Below, in pieces: positions 1-5,025 of a stretch of 5,771 bases of DNA (the first letter of the stretch is position 1; each line of letters begins with the position of its first letter). The position numbers and the translations under genes are program-made. The stretch is from Deltaproteobacteria bacterium (lineage in GTDB: Bacteria > Desulfobacterota > SM23-61). The DNA lies in the NCBI GenBank assembly GCA_026388915.1, contig JAPLIW010000114.1, positions 1 through 5,771 on the forward strand. The letters are read 5' to 3'. Below the pieces are notes generated by a model. It worked only from the letters and a program-made list of their open reading frames with translations, did not search any database and was not told the DNA's origin.

Positions 1-217
1 GGTTGAACGCGATGCCATCCTGCTCAACATCTACCAAGTCATAGATGTCAATCCGGCCAAAAGGACAAAAGTCAACGCCGCGGGGGCCAAGCCTTTTGCC
101 GATTTCATGGTATCCAAAGAGGTTCAGGATATCCTCAAGACCTTCGGGGTGGAAAAATTCGGATCGCCTTTGTTCTTCCCCGATGCGGGAAAGAAAGAAG
201 AGTACCTGGGGAAGTAG
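1..217 (+). CDS. tupA: Tungstate ABC transporter substrate-binding protein, C-terminal fragment (5' end outside window)
   Basis: The open frame runs from base 2 to the TAG at 215-217 and gives the last 71 residues of a periplasmic binding protein. The tail contains NIYQVIDVNP, then KVNAAGAKPFADFMVS, then FGVEKFGSPLFFPDAG. This is the characteristic ending of TupA-type tungstate-binding proteins (PBP-like family related to molybdate/phosphate binders), in which the C-terminal lobe closes over the oxyanion. The protein would be secreted, capture tungstate with high affinity and deliver it to the TupB permease. The signal peptide and ligand-binding residues lie upstream of the window and cannot be checked. 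The next gene starts on the base after the stop, and the following ATPase has a tungstate-type C-terminal domain, so the three form one operon. Closely related molybdate or sulfate binders are the main alternative; the tail favours tungstate. Confidence 0.88.
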   Translation, partial: VERDAILLNIYQVIDVNPAKRTKVNAAGAKPFADFMVSKEVQDILKTFGVEKFGSPLFFPDAGKKEEYLGK

Positions 218-916
218 ATGGACCTCATTTTTGAAGGAATACTGAAGGCCTTTCACCTCATTTTTACCCTTGATCCGGAGGTCTTGGGGATCACCCTCCT
301 TTCCCTCCAGGTCTCGGGAACGGCCACGCTGATCAGTCTTTTCATCGGAATCTCCATCGGCACGCTGGTGGCCCTGACGGAATTCCCGGGGCGAAGGCTG
401 GTGGTAAGCCTGATCAACACGGGAATGGGCCTGCCGCCGGTGGTGGTGGGCCTTTTTGTGACCATCTTCCTGTGGCGGAACGGACCGCTGGGGTTTCTGG
501 GGATTCTGTATACCCCGGCGGCGATGATCATCGCCCAGGCGGTGATCGCTACTCCCATTGTCATGGGAATCACCCTGGCGGCGATCCAGGCCCTCCCCAA
601 GAAACTTCGCCTCCAAATCCTGGCCCTCGGAGCCACGCGCCTGCAAATGGTCTGGATATTGGTCAAAGAGGCGCGACTCCCGCTTCTGGCCGGGGTGATG
701 GCCGGGTTCGGCGGAGTCATCTCCGAAGTGGGGGCATCGATCATGGTCGGCGGCAACATCAAGGGGTACAGCCGGGTTCTGACCACGGCCACGGTCATGG
801 AAACCAGCCGGGGGAACTTCGATGTGGCCATCGCCCTGGGGATCATTCTCCTGCTTCTCGCCTACTCCATCAACCTCGTCCTGACTCACATCCAGCAGAG
901 GGAGAGGCCGAGGTGA
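218..916 (+). CDS. tupB: Tungstate ABC transporter permease TupB
   Basis: This is a 232-residue inner-membrane permease, the usual length for TupB. Hydrophobic segments lie at about residues 23-53, 63-86, 100-122, 155-178 and 203-224. The loop that docks with the ATPase (the EAA-type loop) is seen at about 133-155, reading ILALGATRLQMVWILVKEARLP, with the conserved Gly at 138. The stretch GLPPVVVGL near residue 71 and the segment FGGVISEVGASIMVGGN near 164-180 are typical of TupB/WtpB permeases. The ATG directly follows the tupA stop, with a purine-rich GGGGAA just upstream as the ribosome binding site, so translation is probably coupled. The gene ends in TGA overlapping the GTG of tupC. TupB would form a homodimeric channel that imports tungstate after TupA docks. 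Specificity is inferred from family and neighbours, not from the permease alone. Confidence 0.92.
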   Translation: MDLIFEGILKAFHLIFTLDPEVLGITLLSLQVSGTATLISLFIGISIGTLVALTEFPGRRLVVSLINTGMGLPPVVVGLFVTIFLWRNGPLGFLGILYTPAAMIIAQAVIATPIVMGITLAAIQALPKKLRLQILALGATRLQMVWILVKEARLPLLAGVMAGFGGVISEVGASIMVGGNIKGYSRVLTTATVMETSRGNFDVAIALGIILLLLAYSINLVLTHIQQRERPR

Positions 917-2028
917 CTGTACCGGCGCCGCTTTTAGCAGTCAGGGAATTGAGGGTCCGAAGGGGGGGGTTCCTGGTATTGGATATTTCCTCCCTGACGG
1001 TGGAGGAGGGGACCATTCTTTCCCTCATCGGGCCCAACGGGGCCGGGAAGACGACCCTCATGCAGACTCTGGCCTGCCTGATCAAACCCCATGGCGGAGA
1101 GTTCTTCTTCAAGGGGGAAAATGTATTTTCCAGCCACGGCCTCCTTCAATACCGGAGAATGCTGGCCATGGTTTTCCAGGAGCCCCTGCTCTTCGACACG
1201 ACGGTTTTCCAGAATGTGGCCTGCGGCCTGAAAATCCGGGGGATGAATGGGCCCGAAATCAAAAAAAGGGTAGGACAAAACCTGCGGAGGTTCGGGATCC
1301 CTCATCTCAGCGAACGCTCCGCACGAAAGCTCTCGGGGGGGGAGGCCCAGCGGGTTGCCCTGGCGCGGGCCATGGCCATTCAGCCCGACATCCTCTTCCT
1401 GGACGAACCTTTCGCCTCCCTGGACCCGCCCACCCGGGAATCCCTGATGGAGGACCTGGAGAAAATTCTCCGCCAGACCACCACCACCACCATCTTCGCC
1501 ACCCATGATCGCATGGAGGCCCTGCGTCTTTCCGACCGGATCGCGGTGATGAATGAGGGAAGGATTTTGCAGATCGGCCCTCCGACCGAGGTCATGAACC
1601 AGCCCCGGGATGAATTTATCGCCTCGTTCGTGGGGGTGGAGACGATCCTGAGCGGGGAGGTCGTCAAAAAGGGTCGGGGGAGCTTTATCGCTTCAATTTT
1701 TGCCCAGGAGGTGGAGGCGGTAGGAGAGGTCGAAATCGGAGAGCCGGTGGTCTTCTGCATCCGCCCGGAAAATGTAACCCTTGCCGTTCCCCCCCATCAG
1801 GAGGCAACCAGCGCCCGGAATGTGTTTCCCGCCATGATCACCAAGATTGTTCCCCTGGGCCTCTATTATAAGGTTCATCTTGATTGCGGATTCCCCCTCG
1901 TGGCCTACGTGACCGGCCATTCCCTGGAGAATTTGTCCCTCCAGGAGGGCCAAATCGTCTCCGCCTCCTTCAAAGCCACGGCCATCCACGTAATCCGCAA
2001 GACAAGAGGGCCGAACCCGCCCCCATAA
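913..2028 (+). CDS. tupC: Tungstate ABC transporter ATP-binding protein with C-terminal TOBE-type domain
   Basis: This is a 371-residue ATPase of the molybdate/tungstate importer group. The nucleotide-binding domain has Walker A GPNGAGKTT at residues 40-48, Q-loop Gln89, signature LSGGEAQ at 140-146, Walker B ILFLDEP at 160-166, D-loop SLD at 169-171 and the switch His198 in ATHD. Residues 284-286 (RPE) lead into a TOBE-like domain at about 302-362, ending SFKATAIHVI, as in WtpC/ModC-type proteins. The start chosen is the GTG at 913: it overlaps the tupB TGA in GTGA, has GGAGAGG just upstream, and gives the correct N-terminus. The frame stays open further upstream to an ATG at 472, but that part is only tupB read in another frame. 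The protein would hydrolyse ATP at the cytoplasmic face of TupB. The TOBE domain may sense intracellular oxyanion, which is inference. Confidence 0.92.
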   Translation: MTVPAPLLAVRELRVRRGGFLVLDISSLTVEEGTILSLIGPNGAGKTTLMQTLACLIKPHGGEFFFKGENVFSSHGLLQYRRMLAMVFQEPLLFDTTVFQNVACGLKIRGMNGPEIKKRVGQNLRRFGIPHLSERSARKLSGGEAQRVALARAMAIQPDILFLDEPFASLDPPTRESLMEDLEKILRQTTTTTIFATHDRMEALRLSDRIAVMNEGRILQIGPPTEVMNQPRDEFIASFVGVETILSGEVVKKGRGSFIASIFAQEVEAVGEVEIGEPVVFCIRPENVTLAVPPHQEATSARNVFPAMITKIVPLGLYYKVHLDCGFPLVAYVTGHSLENLSLQEGQIVSASFKATAIHVIRKTRGPNPPP

Positions 2029-2103
2029 TTTCTTTAAGGTAAACTCCCGGCTCTCCTTGGGAGCTCAAAAAATTTGGCATTTTCGGGATGCTTGGGCGTG
2101 CCA

Positions 2104-2182
2104 AATTCGGAATTCGGAATGTGGAATTCGGAATTCTTTGCTTCTTTTTCCATTCCGCATTCCGCATTCTACATTCCGCATT
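2104..2182. repeat. 7-bp-unit inverted repeat between convergent tupC and rdgC
   Basis: The left arm (2104-2136) consists of repeated TCGGAAT-like 7-mers. The right arm (2152-2182) consists of repeated ATTCCGC-like 7-mers, the near reverse complement. The arms are about 31 bp with a roughly 15-base pyrimidine-rich loop, so transcripts from either side could fold into a long imperfect hairpin. The element ends only four bases from the rdgC stop and follows tupC by 75 bases, so it could end or stabilise both converging transcripts. No T-tract follows either arm, so it is not a classic intrinsic terminator. A related inverted copy lies at 3414-3517. Confidence 0.85.
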
Positions 2183-2186
2183 AAAG

Positions 2187-3314
2187 CTATTTCGTCAGCC
2201 ACTTCTTGACCCGCGGAATTTCTTCCGAAGACCACTGGGGGGAAAGGCGCCTTTTGAGGAACGTGGAGAAGAGCTGATCCGTGGCCTTGACGACCTTCTC
2301 GACCAGGTAAACTCTCTCCAGAACCCGGCCCTCCCGGTCTTCTTCCTCTTCTCCTTCGGTAAACCCCGACGGCAGGCGGAGACTCTGAAACTGGAAAGAG
2401 TCCGCCTTCAGGGTAAATTCAAACTTTTCCGGCCCCGCTCCGAGCTGAATCCGGGCCTCCTTGGCTTTCTTCCCTTCCAGGATGGCCGCTTTTCCTTCTT
2501 TCAAACCGGCATGGAACCCCTGGCAGACGATGCTCTCGGAATATTCACCCCCGCCGGATTCCAGAGCCAGCCTGCGGGCGAACGAAACTTCCACATCCCC
2601 CGTTCCGGGAATCTGCACCGCCCCACCCCGCTCTTCGCTCTTGAACCAGAGCCAGGTGAGAAATTCCCTTCCCAGAAGGGGGGGGCCCGCCTTTCCCGGG
2701 TCCGGGCTCTGGGGGTTGAGAAAGACTCCATCTTTCAGGGACGCGATTTTTTCCGCCAGGCCCGCCTCGAGCCGTTGCGGGTCCCAGGGAACCAGGGGAG
2801 AAAGAGTCAGGTTGAAGGATTTCTTGAAGAGCTTCTCGAACTCTTCGGTGGCCTGGGGGGAGAGAGAACCGAAAATCACCCACCCCCCGTTGAGGGACCA
2901 GCAGACATCGAAAAAGGATGGAACCGGGTAGGTCTTGCTCAGCAGTTCCAGGTGGATACGCTCTTTGAGCTCCTCCTTCTCTCCCTTGGAAAGAAATTTT
3001 TTGGTTTTCGCGCCGAGGGCTTTCTTTTCGGCTTCGAGGTATTTGATCTTCATCAGGGAGGGGGGGACTTTCTTCCGGTCCAGGCGGAAGGAAAAAGCCA
3101 GGTAATCCCCCACCGCGTAGTTGGCATACTCGAATTGGGTGTCCAGGATATTATCCAGGCTTGTCCATCCGGAAGATTTTTCTTCGCTCCCCATGGAGAG
3201 CTCCCGGAAGGCGAACCTCTTGATCTGCCGGTGGATGAATTCCTGGAAATTACCCGGAAGAGGCTCCTGGAGCCGATAGCGGGAAAAAGTAAGCGTTCCT
3301 TTCATCAATCCCAT
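2187..3314 (-). CDS. rdgC: RdgC-family recombination-associated protein
   Basis: This 375-residue protein resembles RdgC. It begins MGLMKGTLTFSRYR, the usual start in distant RdgC homologues. Residues 84-165 follow the family pattern: a VPPSLMK segment, a charged helix (about 92-125, rich in Lys and Glu), then a strand-rich stretch with VCWSLNGGWVIFGS and a helix FEKLFKKSF. A later EGKAAILEGKKAKEARIQL block (about 273-291) corresponds to the E. coli region containing GKVVTKLAL. In E. coli RdgC (303 residues) forms a ring-shaped dimer around double-stranded DNA and restrains RecA; the role here is inferred. The protein is longer than E. coli RdgC, with extra sequence around 190-245 and an acidic stretch at 319-327. 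The ATG at 3314 is preceded by AGGAGA (3321-3326) at six bases. The gene stands alone, divergent from the lipoproteins and convergent with tupC. Confidence 0.8.
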   Translation of the reverse strand: MGLMKGTLTFSRYRLQEPLPGNFQEFIHRQIKRFAFRELSMGSEEKSSGWTSLDNILDTQFEYANYAVGDYLAFSFRLDRKKVPPSLMKIKYLEAEKKALGAKTKKFLSKGEKEELKERIHLELLSKTYPVPSFFDVCWSLNGGWVIFGSLSPQATEEFEKLFKKSFNLTLSPLVPWDPQRLEAGLAEKIASLKDGVFLNPQSPDPGKAGPPLLGREFLTWLWFKSEERGGAVQIPGTGDVEVSFARRLALESGGGEYSESIVCQGFHAGLKEGKAAILEGKKAKEARIQLGAGPEKFEFTLKADSFQFQSLRLPSGFTEGEEEEDREGRVLERVYLVEKVVKATDQLFSTFLKRRLSPQWSSEEIPRVKKWLTK

Positions 3315-3329
3315 TTTTTCTCTCCTGCG

Positions 3330-3357
3330 AATCAGACTGGATCAATCTCAATCAGAC
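3330..3357. repeat. Paired AATCAGAC direct repeat in the rdgC leader
   Basis: AATCAGAC occurs at 3330-3337 and again at 3350-3357, a spacing of 20 bases or about two helical turns. The bases after each copy are partly alike (gATC versus gATG). The pair lies between the putative rdgC -10 box and its start codon, where an operator or mRNA-level control element could sit. A regulatory role is inference only; two 8-mers in this distance could arise by chance. Confidence 0.3.
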
Positions 3358-3367
3358 AAGATGCAAG

Positions 3368-3397
3368 AGTATATTTTGACCGGGTTCCGGGAATCAA
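3368..3397 (-). promoter_or_regulatory. Putative sigma70 promoter for rdgC
   Basis: Read on the minus strand, TTGATT (3397-3392) is followed after 18 bases by TATACT (3373-3368), which differs from the consensus -10 by one base. Transcription would begin near 3361 and give a leader of about 45 bases before the rdgC ATG. The promoter lies inside the repeat cluster boundary, so it would travel with rdgC if the segment ever moved. Confidence 0.45.
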
Positions 3398-3413
3398 GAA
3401 GAAAATTTTATTA

Positions 3414-3517
3414 AATGCGGAATGCGGAATAAGGGAAAAACCCGGTCCTAAAAGAAATTCGGGGCAAGCCAGATTTTTAATTTTGCATCCGGCATTCCGC
3501 ATTCCGAATTCCGAATT
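3414..3517. repeat. 7-bp-unit inverted repeat upstream of rdgC (inverted copy of the 2104-2182 element)
   Basis: The left arm at 3414-3430 is AATGCGGAATGCGGAAT. The right arm at 3494-3517 consists of ATTCCGC followed by two ATTCCGA units and ATT, with a degenerate unit (ATCCGGC) just before it at 3487-3493. The arms are complementary over about 17 bp and are separated by a 63-base AT-rich spacer, much longer than the 15-base loop of the other copy. The element sits between two divergent promoters and could form a cruciform; no protein-coding role is apparent. Confidence 0.82.
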
Positions 3518-3532
3518 AGACCGGTTTGTTCC

Positions 3533-3562
3533 TTGACAATCCGAACAGTGGTCCGTTATGCT
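3533..3562 (+). promoter_or_regulatory. Putative sigma70 promoter for the lipoprotein pair
   Basis: A perfect -35 hexamer TTGACA (3533-3538) is followed after an 18-base spacer by TATGCT (3557-3562), a good -10. Transcription would start near 3569 and leave a leader of about 75 bases before the first lipoprotein ATG. The -35 box begins 15 bases after the end of the repeat cluster. Confidence 0.55.
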
Positions 3563-3644
3563 TTTTATGGCCGTCATCAGGGGGCCGGGCGGTCCGCTGC
3601 AAAATTCCATCTGGATTTCCAGCCAAGAGGAGAGCGCCTAAAAT

Positions 3645-4205
3645 ATGGAAAGCAGATCCCTTCATCGGCAACTCATCGAATGGTCGTTCCTAATGGTTCT
3701 AATCCTGTCCTTCGCCTCTTCCTGCGCTACGAAGAGATACTGGGGCCCGAGCATGGGGCGTTCTGCGGATTCCCAATCCACTCCGGTCAATGCCCTGGAA
3801 AAAGCCATGAAGGCCGCAAACTTTGAAGCCTACAAGGGGAAAACCCTGTGGGTGGAGGTGTACACCCTGACCGACCGGACCGGAGAGGAGAGCGCCGAGG
3901 AACGATTTCTCCGTTCCTGGTTGGCGGAAAAAATATCCGCCCAGGGCGCCCGGATGGCACAGTCCAAAACCCAGGCGGACGTTCTACTCGATGTGAAGGC
4001 CAGGGTTTTCGGAGTCCACCAGACCCGGAGGGACTTCATCCCCCTGGTCTACATGGAGTCTACCCAAGGAATTGTTGATTTGCACCTGACCTTTTATGAA
4101 CGGGAATCGGGAAAGATTCTCCAGACGGAAGACCTAAAAGGCGAAGCCCGGTACCTGGAGTATTACATCCTTTATATGATCGGTCCGTTCAAATCGATCG
4201 AATAG
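3645..4205 (+). CDS. Small putative lipoprotein, first of a tandem paralogous pair
   Basis: I do not recognise a named family. The 186-residue product has a short N-terminus with Arg residues, a hydrophobic stretch (about 13-24) and FASSC ending at Cys27, a slightly atypical lipobox with Ala at -3. It would be a signal-peptidase-II-processed lipoprotein; Ala28 after the Cys gives no inner-membrane retention Asp, so the outer membrane is likely. The mature part looks alpha/beta: a helix at 49-60, strand GKTLWVEVYTL (65-75), helix 86-99, strand ADVLLDVKARVFG (111-123), TRRD (127-130), IPL (132-134), another strand pair, and GPF near the end (180-182). The same landmarks recur in the next gene. 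GAGGAGAG at 3627-3634 supports the ATG. The outline recalls small lipoproteins of the DUF6655 kind, but that is from memory and weak. Confidence 0.85.
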   Translation: MESRSLHRQLIEWSFLMVLILSFASSCATKRYWGPSMGRSADSQSTPVNALEKAMKAANFEAYKGKTLWVEVYTLTDRTGEESAEERFLRSWLAEKISAQGARMAQSKTQADVLLDVKARVFGVHQTRRDFIPLVYMESTQGIVDLHLTFYERESGKILQTEDLKGEARYLEYYILYMIGPFKSIE

Positions 4206-4214
4206 GGACAACCC

Positions 4215-4763
4215 ATGGGTACCCATTTATTCCGATGCAGGCCTCGGATCCGGACCTTGCTTTTCCTGGCCCTTTTTCTTCTCCCCTCCTGCGCCACGGT
4301 GGACTACCTTCCTCCCGAGCAGGGCACGTCCGCCGAGCTGCAAGCGATCCTCGCCCAATCCCTGGAAGAGAACCTGAAAGAAATTGGATTTGACCCCGCG
4401 GGGAAGACGGTGGATATAAAGGTTCGGGCCCTGGGAGGGCACCAGACCCCTCAGGGCCTGGAGAAATATGTGAAGAGCCTCCTCCAGGAATGGACAGTCC
4501 GGAAAGGGGGAAAGGTCGGGCTCGGAGAATGGCGGATGGATGTTTACCTTCCCGTCCTGGGAAGCTCGGCGACGCGAAGGGACCTGAGCTACCAGCAGAT
4601 CCCCTTATACTACAGCGAACGCTTCCGGGCGACCAGCCAGCTCGTGGTAGTGGTGAGAAATGGGGAAGGAACCGTAGCCGGGATCTGGAGGGCGGGAAAA
4701 GGGGGAGACCTCGCCGATATCTATCTGATGCGGATTTTAGGGCCTTTTGACAAGCCCTTCTGA
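4215..4763 (+). CDS. Small putative lipoprotein, second of a tandem paralogous pair
   Basis: This 182-residue product has a basic N-terminus (RCRPRIR), a hydrophobic core (about 14-23) and a clear lipobox LPSC with the lipidated Cys at 26. It begins mature as CATVDYLPP, close to CATKRYWGP of the gene before it. Shared landmarks are GKT (63-65, 37 residues after the Cys; 38 in the first), TRRD (120-123), IPL followed by Y (129-132) and LGPF (175-178), so the two are diverged tandem copies rather than unrelated lipoproteins. Only nine bases separate the genes, and AGGGA overlapping the upstream stop serves as ribosome binding site, so they are co-transcribed. The products may act together in the envelope, perhaps as a heteromer; this is inference. 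No enzymatic motif is visible in either. Confidence 0.85.
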   Translation: MGTHLFRCRPRIRTLLFLALFLLPSCATVDYLPPEQGTSAELQAILAQSLEENLKEIGFDPAGKTVDIKVRALGGHQTPQGLEKYVKSLLQEWTVRKGGKVGLGEWRMDVYLPVLGSSATRRDLSYQQIPLYYSERFRATSQLVVVVRNGEGTVAGIWRAGKGGDLADIYLMRILGPFDKPF

Positions 4764-4779
4764 TCCGAAGCTTTTTATC

Positions 4780-4806
4780 CGCAGATTACGCAGATGACGC
4801 AGAAAG
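4780..4806. repeat. CGCAGATTA-type 9-bp tandem repeat
   Basis: Three 9-base units, CGCAGATTA, CGCAGATGA and CGCAGAAAG, start 16 bases after the second lipoprotein gene. Their reverse complement (TCTGCGTCATCTGCG) resembles the decamer arrays at 4900-4934 and 4968-5002, so this is the opposite arm of a larger inverted arrangement. It lies between convergent genes. Confidence 0.65.
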
Positions 4807-4899
4807 AACGAAGATTTAACTGCTACGTTAAGAATCGTTCAACGACTCTCAAAGCTCAAATAACCTTCCCCCAACCTTCGTATTTGCCCTTCCTGCTTC

Positions 4900-4934
4900 A
4901 TCCGTGTTGATCCGCGTTCATCCGCGTCCCATTA
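4900..4934. repeat. Decamer repeat array, copy A, ending in CCCATTA
   Basis: The array reads ATCCGTGTTG, ATCCGCGTTC, then ATCCGCGT followed by CCCATTA. It matches copy B at 4968-5002 in length (35 bp), in three-unit structure and in the same terminal CCCATTA, differing mainly by C/T exchanges. The 262-base gap between the lipoprotein and BKACE genes holds these arrays and no credible gene. Confidence 0.75.
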
Positions 4935-4967
4935 AATCTTTTGTCTTTGGGTCTTTTTCTAATATAA

Positions 4968-5002
4968 ATCTGTGTTCATCTGTGTTTATCTGTGTCCCAT
5001 TA
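4968..5002. repeat. Decamer repeat array, copy B, ending in CCCATTA
   Basis: The array reads ATCTGTGTTC, ATCTGTGTTT, then ATCTGTGT followed by CCCATTA. It starts 68 bases after copy A, in the same orientation. It ends 23 bases before the stop of the BKACE gene on the other strand. It is pyrimidine-transition-shifted relative to copy A: nearly every C in the CCGCG core is a T here. Confidence 0.75.
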
Positions 5003-5025
5003 GGTTTTTCATTCCACCTTCTATT

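Larger units (their letters stand above)
2104..3517. other. rdgC-containing segment bounded by inverted repeat clusters
   Basis: The 24 bases at 2104-2127 match the reverse complement of 3494-3517 with one mismatch, and the 17 bases at 2152-2168 exactly match the reverse complement of 3414-3430. The two clusters are therefore the same composite element in opposite orientation, enclosing a single gene (rdgC) and its promoter. No transposase, integrase or obvious flanking target duplication is seen. Whether this is a mobilised cassette or two independent insertions of a common intergenic repeat cannot be decided from this sequence. Confidence 0.4.
3315..3644. other. Divergent intergenic region between rdgC and the lipoprotein pair
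   Basis: This 330-base stretch has no credible gene. In order it holds the rdgC ribosome binding site (3321-3326), two 8-base direct repeats (3330-3357), a putative rdgC promoter (3368-3397, minus strand), the 7-bp-unit repeat cluster (3414-3517), a strong putative promoter for the lipoproteins (3533-3562), a small CTGGATTTCCAG dyad at 3611-3622, and a GAGGAGAG ribosome binding site at 3627-3634. Confidence 0.7.

Noticed and set aside
253..846. A 197-codon minus-strand frame opposite tupB
   Set aside because: It is a shadow of tupB, rich in Arg, Pro and Thr, with no family resemblance.
472..912. Upstream extension of the tupC frame to an ATG at 472
   Set aside because: The extra 147 codons are tupB read in another frame; the GTG at 913 has a ribosome binding site and gives the normal ATPase N-terminus.
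2043..2075. Possible intrinsic terminator after tupC (CTCCC/GGGAG stem)
   Set aside because: The stem is only about five to six pairs and is followed by a run of A, not T, on the transcribed strand.
2088..3536. A 482-codon open frame on the plus strand across rdgC
   Set aside because: It is antisense to rdgC, begins and ends in the repeat clusters, and its protein is low in recognisable motifs. The minus-strand product has RdgC family features, a good ribosome binding site and a promoter.
3533..3826. A 97-codon plus-strand frame starting at TTG
   Set aside because: It starts in the putative -35 box, lacks a ribosome binding site and overlaps the first lipoprotein gene in another frame.
4739..4776. 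Possible terminator at the end of the second lipoprotein gene (AGGGC/GCCCT, then TTTTT)
   Set aside because: The stem is short with a bulge, lies within the coding sequence, and the T-run comes about 14 bases too late.
4780..5002. CRISPR array
   Set aside because: The units are 9-10 bases with no spacers, unlike CRISPR repeats.
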